Positions 1 to 8,204 of a stretch of 35,891 bases of DNA are shown here, piece after piece. Origin of the DNA: Alphaproteobacteria bacterium (GTDB lineage: Bacteria > Pseudomonadota > Alphaproteobacteria > VGDZ01); assembly GCA_016869515.1 (NCBI GenBank), contig VGDZ01000028.1, positions 1 through 35,891 of the forward strand. Reading direction: 5' to 3'. Numbering within the stretch: the first letter of the stretch is position 1; the number at the start of each line of letters is the position of its first letter. Both the position numbers and the translations under genes were made by a program. The notes under the pieces are model-generated. The model had not been told where the DNA came from. It ran no database searches and worked only from the letters and a program-made list of their open reading frames with translations.

Positions 1-1
1 G

Positions 2-1159
2 GCGCCGGCCGGCGGCCTCGCGCCGAGCCAGGCGAGCGAGACTTCGCTGCTCTATACCTCGGGCACGACCGGCCGACCCAAGGGCTGCATCCTGACCAAT
101 CTTTATTATCTCAATGCCGGGCGCTGGTACGCCGACCTCGGCGGCCTGGTCAGCTTTCGGCAAGGCCAGGAGCGAGTCTACAACCCGCTGCCGCTCTATC
201 ACATGAACGCGCAGGCGGTTTCGGCCACCGCCGCCATCCTGACCGGCGGCTGCCTGATCATGCCCGACCGGTTCCATCCCAAGCATTGGTGGGCCGACAT
301 CGCCGCGACGCGGGCCAGCATCGTCCACTATCTCGGCATCGTCCCGCCGGTCTTGCTCAACCAGCCGGAGACGCCCGAGGAGCGCGCGCACCGGGTGCGC
401 TTCGGCATCGGCGCCGGGGTCGAGCCGCAGCTTCACGCCGTGTTCGAGCGCCGCTTCGGTTTCCCCCTGGTCGAGGTCTGGGGCATGACCGAAACCGGCC
501 GCATCACCGCCGATTGCCACGAGCCCCGCCGGATCGATACCCGCGCCTTCGGCCGGCCGCTCAAGGACCTCGAAGGCCGGGTGGTCGACGACCAGGATCG
601 CGAGGTGCCGCGCGGCACGCCGGGCGAATTGGTGGTGCGCGCGGCCGGACCCGATCCGCGCCGCGCCTTCTTCTCGGGCTATCTCAAGAACCCGCAGGCG
701 ACCGAGGAAGCCTGGCGCGGCGGCTGGTTCCATACCGGCGACGTCGTCACCCAGGACGCAAGCGACATGTTCTATTTCGTCGACCGCAAGAAGAACATCA
801 TCCGCCGCTCGGGCGAGAACATCGCCGCCGCCGAGATCGAGGCCTGCATCCAGGCCCATCCCGAGGTGGCGCAAGTGGCGGTGCTGGCGGTGCCGGACGA
901 GCTGCGCGAGGAAGAGGTCATGGCCTGCTTGGTGCCGATGCCGGGGGTGGCGGGAGACGCCGCCCTGGCCGACCGGGTGATGGCGTGGTGCCTGGAGAAG
1001 CTGGCCTATTACAAGGCGCCGGGGTGGATCGCGATGCTGGGCAAGCTGCCCACCACCGGGACGCAGAAAGTGCAGAAGACCCAGATCTTCCCGGGCGGCG
1101 AGGATCCGCGCCGGCGACCGGGCGTGCTGGACCTGCGCGGGCGCAAGAAGCGAAGCTGA
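2..1159 (+). CDS. AMP-dependent acyl-CoA synthetase/ligase, 5' truncated
   Basis: C-terminal 385 residues of an adenylate-forming enzyme that activates a carboxylic acid with ATP and transfers it to CoA. The start lies before the window; the frame is open from base 2. The phosphate-binding loop YTSGTTGRPKG is at visible residues 18-28. It is followed by the adenine-binding VWGMTETGR, the GWFHTGD hinge-side motif with DRKKNIIRRSGENI, and near the C-terminus PTTGTQKVQK, which carries the expected catalytic lysine. The overall pattern recalls CaiC-like medium-chain or carnitine/crotonobetaine-type ligases more than acetyl-CoA synthetase, but the substrate cannot be read from the sequence. The stop abuts the stop of the convergent DUF294 gene with no spacer. 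Confidence 0.93.
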   Translation, partial: APAGGLAPSQASETSLLYTSGTTGRPKGCILTNLYYLNAGRWYADLGGLVSFRQGQERVYNPLPLYHMNAQAVSATAAILTGGCLIMPDRFHPKHWWADIAATRASIVHYLGIVPPVLLNQPETPEERAHRVRFGIGAGVEPQLHAVFERRFGFPLVEVWGMTETGRITADCHEPRRIDTRAFGRPLKDLEGRVVDDQDREVPRGTPGELVVRAAGPDPRRAFFSGYLKNPQATEEAWRGGWFHTGDVVTQDASDMFYFVDRKKNIIRRSGENIAAAEIEACIQAHPEVAQVAVLAVPDELREEEVMACLVPMPGVAGDAALADRVMAWCLEKLAYYKAPGWIAMLGKLPTTGTQKVQKTQIFPGGEDPRRRPGVLDLRGRKKRS

Positions 1160-2584
1160 TCAGAAGGCGGCGCGCACCGTCTCGGCCATCAGCGAGACCC
1201 GCTCCAGCGCAGCCTTGAGTTCGCGATGGTCGCGGCGCTTGAGATGCGCGGGCTCGATGCGCGAGGCCGGCTCGCGGCCGGCGGCGATGTCGGCCAATTG
1301 TTGATCGAGCGCGAGGCGCATCAACACGCGCAGCGCTTCGGCCAGGCCCTGGGCATCGTCCTCGTTGAGCGACTTGTGCTCGGCCAAAAGCGCGATGCGC
1401 CTGAGGGTCGCGACCTCGGCGATGCCGTGCTTGAGTGCCATCACCCGCGCCCCCGAGGTCAGGGTCAACAATCCTCCGCGTTTGAGTTCGAGTTTGCCGC
1501 GTTCGGTGCGCAGCCGACCGAAGGGACCGAGCGCCGTGCCGTGCTGGCCGGCCTGGTCCGCCAACAGGCGGAGGAAAGGTGGCGACTTGGCGGCTTGGGC
1601 GACGGCGTAGGTGCGCAGGGCCTGCGACAGGCTGCCGTCGCCGCCGGCATGGCGGAAGTCGTAGAAGATATCGACCGAAAGCAGGCTGTCGCCCTGCGGT
1701 CGTGACACCCAGCCGTCGATGCGGCGCTTCCATTCCGAGAGCGAACCCCGCCACTTGGCCTCGCGCGCCATCACCCCGCCCTTGCACAAGGGCACGCCCG
1801 CGGCATCCAAGGTCTCGGCCAGCATCGCGCCCATGCGCGCGAAATAGGCGTCGGCCTCGGCCGGGGCCGAGTCGGCCCAGACCAGGGCATTGTCCTGGTC
1901 GGCGGAAAACAGGCTTTCGCCGCGGCCGCCCGAACCCAGCACCAGCACTGCCCAGGGCGCCGGCGCCTCGCCCAGCGCGGCCTCGGCCAAGCGGGCGGCG
2001 CGCGCGGTGGTGTCGCGCAGCACGTTCGACAGCATCACGGCTACGCCGGGCGCATCGACGCCCTCGTCCAAGAGCCCGCGCGCCAGGCCGGGCAGAAGCG
2101 CGCGCGCGGTCTTCAACGCCTGGACATCGGTCGCGATCTCGATCTGATCGCCCAGCGCCAGGGCTGCGCCCGCGCGCAGCTTGATCAGGGCGCGGTTGGT
2201 GACCATGCCGACCGGCCGGCCGGCGGCATCGACCACGGGCAAATGCCGCACCCCCAGCCGCTGCATGCGGCCGATGGCGACATAGACCAGCGCATCGTCC
2301 TGCACGGTGACGACGCGGCGCGTCGCCAGCGAATCGATCGGTCCGTCCAGCGCCGCGCCGGTGGCGACGGCGTTGAGCACGTCGTGTTCGGTGACGATGC
2401 CGTCGATCCGTCCCCCGGCATCGGCCAGCACCAGCGCGCTGATCTTGCGCGCGCGCATGGCTTGGGCGGCGGCGCGGATGGTGGTGTCGGGCGCGGCCGT
2501 CGCCAGCGGCGCCGACATGATGTCGCCGACGCGGTGCCGATAGGGGAAGCTGTCGAGGCGCTCCTGCGGTGCCGCGTCGCTCAC
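1160..2584 (-). CDS. CBS-domain / DUF294 nucleotidyltransferase-like protein
   Basis: A 474-residue cytoplasmic protein. Two CBS modules lie at about residues 20-140 and usually bind adenine nucleotides. A GlnD-like nucleotidyltransferase core follows at about 215-235, with GSGGRGESLFSADQDNAL, the G-S plus D-x-D pattern of this superfamily. A helical DUF294 C-terminal domain completes it. The start is taken as GTG at 2584, because GTGA overlaps the stop of the upstream exonuclease gene; the frame remains open further upstream but only as antisense of that gene. Family knowledge: DUF294 and DnaQ-like exonuclease genes are often neighbours of acetate-type sodium symporters, as here. Substrate and target are unknown. 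The N-terminal cyclic-nucleotide-binding domain found in many relatives is absent. Confidence 0.88.
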   Translation of the reverse strand: MSDAAPQERLDSFPYRHRVGDIMSAPLATAAPDTTIRAAAQAMRARKISALVLADAGGRIDGIVTEHDVLNAVATGAALDGPIDSLATRRVVTVQDDALVYVAIGRMQRLGVRHLPVVDAAGRPVGMVTNRALIKLRAGAALALGDQIEIATDVQALKTARALLPGLARGLLDEGVDAPGVAVMLSNVLRDTTARAARLAEAALGEAPAPWAVLVLGSGGRGESLFSADQDNALVWADSAPAEADAYFARMGAMLAETLDAAGVPLCKGGVMAREAKWRGSLSEWKRRIDGWVSRPQGDSLLSVDIFYDFRHAGGDGSLSQALRTYAVAQAAKSPPFLRLLADQAGQHGTALGPFGRLRTERGKLELKRGGLLTLTSGARVMALKHGIAEVATLRRIALLAEHKSLNEDDAQGLAEALRVLMRLALDQQLADIAAGREPASRIEPAHLKRRDHRELKAALERVSLMAETVRAAF

Positions 2585-3897
2585 GGCACCCAGCCCTGGG
2601 CGCGCTGGCCGGCGATGGCGCGGCGCGCGCGCTCGGAAAAGGCGCGGACTTGGCCCAGCGAGACGATGCCGCGCTCGGCCAGACGGTGGACCATGCGGCG
2701 ATAAAGCTCGGCCACCAGCAGCGCATCGCCCAACGCCGTGTGCCGGCCGGCCGGATCGACGCCGTGGCGGTGCGCCACGTCCTCGAGATCGAACGCGGTC
2801 TCGCCCGGATCCAGCGCCTCGGCCAGGCGCAGCGTGCACAGCCAGGGCGGCTCGACGAAGGCGATGCCGGCGCGCTCGCAGCCCAGCCGCGTCAGCTTGA
2901 GATCGAAGGCGATGTTGTGGCCGATGACGACGCAACCCGTCATCAGCTTGGCGATCTCGGGCCAATGCACGGCGAAGGCCGAGGCATTGGCGACCATGGC
3001 GTCGGTGATGCCGTGAACGCCGGTGGTCGAGCGCGGAATGCGGCGCTCGGGCCGCACCAGCCGATCAAGGCTGGCGCGCGGGTAGATGCGGTCGCCATGC
3101 AGCCGCACCGCGCCGATGGCGACGATGCGGTCGGTGCCGGCGTCGAGCCCGGTGGTCTCGGTATCGAACGACAGCACCGGCAACGCCGCCAGCGCGGTGT
3201 TGTCGTCGGGCGGGCCGCGCACCGCCGGCGGCTGTTCCATCAGGTCGAAATTGTGCTCGATCCCGGGGGTCCAGCGCGCCTCGGTTCCGGGAAAGGTTAT
3301 CAGCGTGCCGACTTCGTGCAGGGCCACGACTCGGCCGTCGATGGTGCGCCCGCCCATGGTGCGCAGCTCGGCGCGGATCGGCTGCCCGGCGGCTTCGGCG
3401 CGCGCGATAGCCGCGACCAGATCGTCGCGCCAGACCACGTCGAACAGGCTGGTGCCGGGCGCGGCCGAGCCGCCCAGCGCCGCGCGTCCGGGCCGGTTGA
3501 TCAGCGACACCAAGCCGGTCGGCGTCAGCATGACCACGCCATCGGCCAGGCCGCCGATGACCTGAGCCATGCGCGGATCGGGCTCGGCGCCCCGCGCCGC
3601 CAGCCCGGCGATGGCCTGGGCCATGCGCCCGACCTCGTCCTTGCGAGCCGCCAGATCGCGCGGCGGCAGGGCGCCCGCCAGGGCGCTCAATCGAAGACGC
3701 TCGAGTTCGCCGAAATGGGTGTCGGCAAGAACGTGGATGATCCAGAGCCCGCAGCCGACCGCCGTGACGGCGACGATGGTCGCCAGCAGGGCCGGCGACA
3801 GGCCCTGCTCGGCATCGACCCAAAGCACGACCGCACTCAGCGCCAGCGCTCCGCCTGCCGCGACCGCCAGCGCCCGGGTCAGCGATCCGCGCGTCAT
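2581..3897 (-). CDS. Membrane-anchored PAS domain plus DnaQ-family 3'-5' exonuclease
   Basis: A 438-residue protein. Two hydrophobic segments at about 8-27 and 34-56 anchor it in the inner membrane. A linker and a PAS-like domain follow (about 108-205, GLADGVVMLTPTGLVSLINR). A DEDDh exonuclease fold occupies about 238-405, with all catalytic residues visible: D245 and E247 (FDTETTGL), D332 (HNIAFDLKL), H386 and D391 (HTALGD). It is therefore probably an active 3'-5' exonuclease or oligonucleotidase, not a replicative epsilon subunit, since it carries its own sensor and membrane parts. The ATG at 3897 overlaps the previous stop as ATGA, and its own stop overlaps the DUF294 start. This implies translational coupling across all three genes. 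Confidence 0.9.
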   Translation of the reverse strand: MTRGSLTRALAVAAGGALALSAVVLWVDAEQGLSPALLATIVAVTAVGCGLWIIHVLADTHFGELERLRLSALAGALPPRDLAARKDEVGRMAQAIAGLAARGAEPDPRMAQVIGGLADGVVMLTPTGLVSLINRPGRAALGGSAAPGTSLFDVVWRDDLVAAIARAEAAGQPIRAELRTMGGRTIDGRVVALHEVGTLITFPGTEARWTPGIEHNFDLMEQPPAVRGPPDDNTALAALPVLSFDTETTGLDAGTDRIVAIGAVRLHGDRIYPRASLDRLVRPERRIPRSTTGVHGITDAMVANASAFAVHWPEIAKLMTGCVVIGHNIAFDLKLTRLGCERAGIAFVEPPWLCTLRLAEALDPGETAFDLEDVAHRHGVDPAGRHTALGDALLVAELYRRMVHRLAERGIVSLGQVRAFSERARRAIAGQRAQGWVP

Positions 3898-4517
3898 GGC
3901 TTGGCTTCGGGCTCGGCCAGAAGCGAAGCGATCACGGCGGCGGAGTCGAGCCGCTTGGCCAGTTGGTCGTTGAAGATGGTAAACCGGAACTGCACGGTGG
4001 CCAGGATAGCGTCCTGATCGCGATGCGTAAAACGCCGGTGCAGGGGCAGGGTCTCGAACATGCGCTCGCCGACCGGCTCGGCCAAGTCGGCCGGGATGCG
4101 CGGCGGCCGAGTGCGGGCCTGGGCAAAGGCCTCGGCAAATGCCGCCGCCGCTTCGGCGCTGCGGTCGGGATGGTTGGGCGGCACCGGCACATGGGCGATC
4201 AGCGGTGCGTGACGGCCGGCCAGGCGTTCGGCCACGCGGCCGGCCTGGGTGCCGGCGGCCGCGCGCAGGCGGCCCTCGGTCATGGTCAAGAGCGGCCCGA
4301 TCATGGCGACATAGGATTCGTAGATGCAGATCCGCAGCGCGTCCAGGAACATGGCCTCGGTGTAGAGCTGCGGGCTGAACCAGTGCGCGCGGGCCTCGAC
4401 ATAGTCCATCGGCACCTTCTGCGCGATGTGATTGGCCTCGGCCCGGATCGCCTCGAAAAGCCCGGCGGCATGCGCGATCGGGTCGGGCCGGAAATGGCGG
4501 ATCAGGCGTCCCAGCAT
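3894..4517 (-). CDS. Conserved-looking protein of unknown function, first gene of the exonuclease operon
   Basis: A 207-residue protein starting MLGRLIRHFRPDPIAHAAGLFEAI. It appears soluble and largely helical, with no signal peptide or clear membrane segment. I do not recognise the family. The opening superficially resembles ubiquinol-cytochrome c chaperones, but the characteristic body of that family is not visible, so I do not assign it. The ATG at 4517 is preferred because residues encoded further upstream run into the divergent promoter region. No good Shine-Dalgarno sequence precedes it, so the exact start is uncertain. The TGA stop overlaps the exonuclease ATG. Confidence 0.75.
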   Translation of the reverse strand: MLGRLIRHFRPDPIAHAAGLFEAIRAEANHIAQKVPMDYVEARAHWFSPQLYTEAMFLDALRICIYESYVAMIGPLLTMTEGRLRAAAGTQAGRVAERLAGRHAPLIAHVPVPPNHPDRSAEAAAAFAEAFAQARTRPPRIPADLAEPVGERMFETLPLHRRFTHRDQDAILATVQFRFTIFNDQLAKRLDSAAVIASLLAEPEAKP

Positions 4518-4629
4518 GTGACTAATTCGCAAATATCGGGCCGAAATGGCAAGCAGCAAACCGTTGTCAGTCCGCTGGGACTCATGGTACGGTGACTCGA
4601 TTCGGGTGCCAATCCAACGGGGTGAAGTT

Positions 4630-4902
4630 ATGTCCGACAAGAATCCGTTGTCAAAAGAGCAATTCGCCGAATATTGGCGGCGCACATCGAACCTGATGTG
4701 GACGCTGATGATCATCTGGGCGATTTTCGGCTACGTCGTGCCGTTCTTCGCGGCCGAATTGAACCGTATCGTCATCTTCGGGTTCCCGCTGGGCTTCTAC
4801 TTCGGCGCCCAGGGATCGCTGATCGTGTTCGTCGTCATCTGCTTCTGGAACGCTTTCGCCCAGGACAAGATCGACGACGAATTCGGCGTGTCGGACGAGT
4901 AA
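4630..4902 (+). CDS. Sodium:solute symporter small subunit (DUF4212)
   Basis: A 90-residue protein with two hydrophobic segments (about 20-42 and 52-74). A charged N-terminus carries the YWRRTSNLMWTLM pattern typical of the DUF4212 symporter small subunit. It should sit in the inner membrane beside the large subunit encoded 15 bases downstream. The ATG at 4630 is preceded by GGTGAAG at good spacing; an upstream in-frame ATG at 4546 would extend into the divergent promoter region and is rejected. The 112-bp divergent gap holds a weak sigma70-like pair, TTGTCA (4564-4569) and TACGGT (4588-4593), 18 bp apart, with a small AGTCC/GGACT palindrome between them. Regulation cannot be deduced from this alone. 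Confidence 0.9.
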   Translation: MSDKNPLSKEQFAEYWRRTSNLMWTLMIIWAIFGYVVPFFAAELNRIVIFGFPLGFYFGAQGSLIVFVVICFWNAFAQDKIDDEFGVSDE

Positions 4903-4917
4903 GGGGGACAAGCCATC

Positions 4918-6825
4918 ATGGCCATGAAAGTGGAAGGCGGCTTCGTCGCCAATCTGGGGCGGATCTACGCCTGGTACACGGGCGGGTTCATCGGCTTCAC
5001 CATCTTCCTCGGCATCCTCGAGGCGGTGGGCGTGCCGAACAAGGTCATCGGTTATCTGTTCGTGTTCCTGACGCTGGCGGTCTACGCCATCATCGGCGTG
5101 CTGGCACGAACCGCGCAGCTCTCGGAATACTACGTCGCCGGCCGCGTCGTGCCGGCATTCTACAACGGCATGGCGACCGGCGCCGACTGGATGAGCGCGG
5201 CCTCGTTCATCGGCATGGCCGGCTCGCTCTACTTCCTCGGCTATGACGGCTTGGCCTTCGTGCTGGGCTGGACCGGCGGCTACTGCCTGGTCGGCGTGCT
5301 GCAGGCGCCCTACCTGCGCAAGTTTGGCCAGTACACCGTGCCCGACTTCTTCGCCGCCCGCTTCGGCGGCAACGTCGCCCGCTTCTGGGCCGTGGTCGTG
5401 CTGATCACCGCCAGCTTCACCTATGTCGTGGCGCAGATCGTCGGCGTCGGCATCATCACCTCGCGCTTCCTGGGCCTGGACTTCCAGGTGGCGTGCTTCG
5501 TCGGCCTGGTCGGCATCCTGCTGTGCTCGATGCTGGGCGGGATGAAGGCGGTGACCTGGACCCAGGTGGCGCAGTACATCATCCTGATCATCGCCTACCT
5601 GATCCCGGTGATCGTGATGTCGGCCAAGGTCACGGGCGTGCCGATCCCGCAGCTGATGTACGGCCAGGCGCTGGAGAAGATCACGGCGCTGGAGAAGACG
5701 CTGGGCATCGCCTTGCCGCATGCCGCGGCCTATCCCGACGGCAAGGGCGGCGCCAGCGCGCTCAAGATGTGGAACTTCCTGGCGCTGAACCTGTGCTTGA
5801 TGGTCGGCACCGCGGCGCTGCCGCACATCCTGATGCGCTACTTCACCACCCCCTCGGTCCGTCAGGCGCGGATGAGCGTGGGTTGGAGCCTGTTCTTCAT
5901 CTTCCTGCTCTACTTCACGGCTCCGTCCTACGCCGCTTTCGCCAAGCTCGAGGTCTACCAGAACGTGATCGGCTCGCAGATGGCCAATCTGCCGGGATGG
6001 ATCGCGGAATGGGGCCGGGTCGGCGTGGTCGGGGCGTGCGATGCGCCCAATGCCGCGCAGATCTACTCGATGTGCCGTGGCGTGACCGGCAACAACGACG
6101 GCGTTCTGCAGTTGGCCGAATTCCGCATCAACACCGACGCGGTCGTGTTGGCGACCCCGGAAATCGCGGGCCTGCCCTACGTGATCTCGGGGCTGGTGGC
6201 GGCGGGCGGCTTGGCGGCGGCGCTGTCGACCGCGGATGGGCTGTTGTTGGCGATCGCCAACGCGCTCAGCCACGACATCTACTACAAGATGATCGATCCG
6301 CAGGCCGACACCAAGCGGCGCCTGATCACCAGCCGCGTGCTGCTGCTGCTGGTGGCGTTGATCGCGGCCTATGTCGCGGGCGTGCTGGGTGCCGACATCC
6401 TGTTCCTGGTGTCGTGGGCGTTTTCGATCGCGGCCGCCGGCCTGTTCGCCGGCATCGTGCTCGGGATCTGGTCCAAGAACACCACCAATGCCGGCGGCAT
6501 CTGGGGCGTCATCGCCGGCTACGGCGCCTGCATGATCGTGTTGGTGTTCACCGAGTTCTACGGCCCGGCGTTCAAGGCCTTCCTGGCGAATTTCGGCATC
6601 CCGGTCGACATCGTCAGGATCCGCGGACGCGAGGTGGGCTACATCCTCGGCATCAACAACATCTCCTGCGGCATCTTCGGCATCCCGCTGTCGTTCATCG
6701 TCACCTACCTGGTCAGCCGGGTGACGACGGCGCCGTCGCAAGAGATGCAGGACTTCGTCGAATCGATCCGCGTCCCGGCCGGCAAGGTCCGCCTGGCCGA
6801 GGGCGCGCAAGCGGCGACGGAGTAG
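4918..6825 (+). CDS. Sodium:solute symporter large subunit, VC_2705 type (SSS family)
   Basis: A 635-residue multi-spanning inner-membrane symporter with about 13 hydrophobic segments. SSS-family signs include the early YYVAGRVVPAFYNGMATGADWMS region (split here as YYVAGR and GMATGADWMSAASF) and a late LAAALSTADGLLLAIANALSHD. Paired with the DUF4212 subunit it fits the two-component symporters related to acetate permease ActP, so a short carboxylate is the likely substrate (inference). A GGGGGA ribosome site precedes the ATG at 4918; the ATG at 4924 is an alternative. An unusual hydrophilic loop at residues 390-401 (TGNNDGVLQLAE) looks like an EF-hand calcium loop with threonine at position 1. 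A strong terminator follows the gene. Confidence 0.94.
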   Translation: MAMKVEGGFVANLGRIYAWYTGGFIGFTIFLGILEAVGVPNKVIGYLFVFLTLAVYAIIGVLARTAQLSEYYVAGRVVPAFYNGMATGADWMSAASFIGMAGSLYFLGYDGLAFVLGWTGGYCLVGVLQAPYLRKFGQYTVPDFFAARFGGNVARFWAVVVLITASFTYVVAQIVGVGIITSRFLGLDFQVACFVGLVGILLCSMLGGMKAVTWTQVAQYIILIIAYLIPVIVMSAKVTGVPIPQLMYGQALEKITALEKTLGIALPHAAAYPDGKGGASALKMWNFLALNLCLMVGTAALPHILMRYFTTPSVRQARMSVGWSLFFIFLLYFTAPSYAAFAKLEVYQNVIGSQMANLPGWIAEWGRVGVVGACDAPNAAQIYSMCRGVTGNNDGVLQLAEFRINTDAVVLATPEIAGLPYVISGLVAAGGLAAALSTADGLLLAIANALSHDIYYKMIDPQADTKRRLITSRVLLLLVALIAAYVAGVLGADILFLVSWAFSIAAAGLFAGIVLGIWSKNTTNAGGIWGVIAGYGACMIVLVFTEFYGPAFKAFLANFGIPVDIVRIRGREVGYILGINNISCGIFGIPLSFIVTYLVSRVTTAPSQEMQDFVESIRVPAGKVRLAEGAQAATE

Positions 6826-6845
6826 CGTTCGGCATTCGACTGCCG

Positions 6846-6880
6846 GGGCGGGGGCCGCGGGGTCCCCGCCCTTTCTCTTT
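6846..6880 (+). terminator. Intrinsic terminator after the symporter operon
   Basis: Eight-base GC arms GGGCGGGG (6846-6853) and CCCCGCCC (6864-6871) enclose a 10-base loop and are followed by the T-rich CTTTCTCTTT. This is a standard rho-independent layout, 20 bases past the symporter stop. It should separate the transporter pair from the small membrane genes downstream. Confidence 0.8.
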
Positions 6881-6908
6881 GCGCTGAAGCGGCCGAGGGC
6901 AGCACGCG

Positions 6909-7235
6909 ATGAATTCCACCCCGCACTTCGTCTGGGACTATCTGCCGTTCTGGGTCGTCAACTATGGCCTGGCGGTGGTGATGTGGAGCTGCATCGCCCG
7001 CTTTCTCCTGGGCTTTTTCGCCTTCCGCCTGCAGACCAACTACATCTGGCGGGCTTTCGTCGGCTTGACTCAGTGGGCGGTGACGGCGACGGCCTGGGTC
7101 ACGCCGCGCTACATCCATCCCATCCTCTTGCCGCCGATCGCGGCGCTGTGGCTGTTCTATCTGCGGATCGCGGTGTTCCTGGCGATGTGGAACGCCGGCA
7201 TGACGCCCAGCATCGCGCCGCCGGCGGCGGGCTGA
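6909..7235 (+). CDS. Small YggT-like membrane protein (tentative)
   Basis: A 108-residue protein with hydrophobic stretches at about 13-38 and 75-100. Between them is a short amphipathic stretch, FVGLTQWAVTATAWVTPRYI, and then a proline-bearing loop. This layout recalls YggT-family proteins, but I cannot see a decisive motif, so the family name is tentative. It begins with ATG after a weak GAGGGCAGC site and is the first of three closely spaced small membrane genes. They follow the symporter on the same strand but lie after its terminator, so they may be a separate unit or read by partial read-through. Confidence 0.72.
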   Translation: MNSTPHFVWDYLPFWVVNYGLAVVMWSCIARFLLGFFAFRLQTNYIWRAFVGLTQWAVTATAWVTPRYIHPILLPPIAALWLFYLRIAVFLAMWNAGMTPSIAPPAAG

Positions 7236-7238
7236 GCC

Positions 7239-7562
7239 ATGGAGCGGCGGCACATTTTCATGGCGACGGTGGCGGTGGCGGTGGCGAACGGCATCTTCAC
7301 GCCCTACCTCTCGATCCTGGTGGCGTTTTCGCCGATGTGGTACCCGACCTGGCTGCCGGGAGAGGCGTCCTATCTGTTCATGCTGGCCAGCCTATTGGCC
7401 TCGACCACGACGCTGATGCTGGCCGGGATTCCGGCGACGCTGATCGAGCGATCCTTTCCCGACCTGGCCAAGCACGACGCCGAGCTGTGGGCCTGGCTTG
7501 GCTTCACCGTCCTATTGTCGTTCGACGGCCTCATGCGCATGCTGGGCTATCTCGTGAGCTGA
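7239..7562 (+). CDS. Small membrane protein of unknown function
   Basis: A 107-residue, strongly hydrophobic protein with about three membrane spans (roughly 5-30, 42-64 and 80-104), starting MERRHIFMATVAVAVANG. I do not recognise the family. The spacer from the previous stop is three bases, which suggests the two genes are translated together. The next gene starts 12 bases after its stop. The presence of a charged stretch (ERSFPDLAKHDAELW) between hydrophobic segments supports a real protein rather than a GC-driven open frame. Confidence 0.7.
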   Translation: MERRHIFMATVAVAVANGIFTPYLSILVAFSPMWYPTWLPGEASYLFMLASLLASTTTLMLAGIPATLIERSFPDLAKHDAELWAWLGFTVLLSFDGLMRMLGYLVS

Positions 7563-7574
7563 GGAGCCCTTGGC

Positions 7575-8204
7575 GTGGACGAGTTGGGCCGCATCCGGGA
7601 AATGGCGCAGCGCTCGGTCGGCCGTGCCTGCATGTTCGCCGCGCTGGCGCTGTGGGCGACGGTGTTCGGGCTGATCGCTTGGCCGGTGATGGCGATGAAG
7701 ACCGGGGCGATCCTTTGCGGCCTGGCGGCGGCGGTGCTGGCGCTGAAGGCGCTGCAGGCGGCCAGACGCGATTACCGGCGCTCGGAGGCGTGGCTGCTGA
7801 TGGGCCGTCGGCACGATCTCCAAGAAAGCCACGCGCGGATCGCGATCCCGCGCATCCTGGCCGAGACCTTCTGGCGCTTCGCCACCGGCGCGGCGGCGAT
7901 CTCGCTGGTGTTCTGGACGATGGCGCTGGGGCTGTGGCTGGCGGCACCGGCTCCGGCGCCGACGCAGGGTCTACAAGGTCAGGGCCGGGTGGTGATTTCC
8001 CACACCGCCTCGAAGAACTCGGCCGGGCGGTCGCAGGGCGCGGCCGATGCCTGGGGCGCGGCGCCGGCCTGCTGCGGCGCGGCCTTGACCACGCCGATGC
8101 CGCGCATGCGCAGGCCGAGATCCTTCTGGTCGACCGTCACCATCTTCATTCCGCCCTCGATCTCCTTGCCGCCGATGTCGCCGAGCGGGCAGGTCGAGGC
8201 GTAG
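7575..8204 (+). CDS. Membrane protein of unknown function whose C-terminal tail overlaps the opposing DUF4384 gene
   Basis: The GTG at 7575 begins a 209-residue frame. Residues 1-134 look like a genuine membrane protein, with two spans near 20-60, a basic cytoplasmic stretch (ARRDYRRSEAWLLMGRRHDL) and a third span near 105-128. After residue 134 the composition changes to low-quality sequence rich in Ala, Pro, Ser and Arg. This tail is read antisense through the 3' end of the DUF4384 gene for 226 bases. Either the gene lost its original stop and now runs on, or a frameshift hides an earlier stop; a TGA exists at 7993 in another frame. I am fairly sure of the gene and unsure of its end. Confidence 0.6.
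   Translation: MDELGRIREMAQRSVGRACMFAALALWATVFGLIAWPVMAMKTGAILCGLAAAVLALKALQAARRDYRRSEAWLLMGRRHDLQESHARIAIPRILAETFWRFATGAAAISLVFWTMALGLWLAAPAPAPTQGLQGQGRVVISHTASKNSAGRSQGAADAWGAAPACCGAALTTPMPRMRRPRSFWSTVTIFIPPSISLPPMSPSGQVEA

Noticed and set aside
4586-4600. TGGTACG sequence resembling a sigma54 -24 element upstream of the symporter genes
   Set aside because: The matching GC/TTGC -12 element is absent at the required spacing.
4651-6810. Long open frame of about 719 codons on the minus strand, antisense to the symporter genes
   Set aside because: Its translation is rich in His, Asp, Arg and Gln with no domain, and it mirrors the codon pattern of the clear plus-strand symporter. It is a GC-driven antisense shadow.
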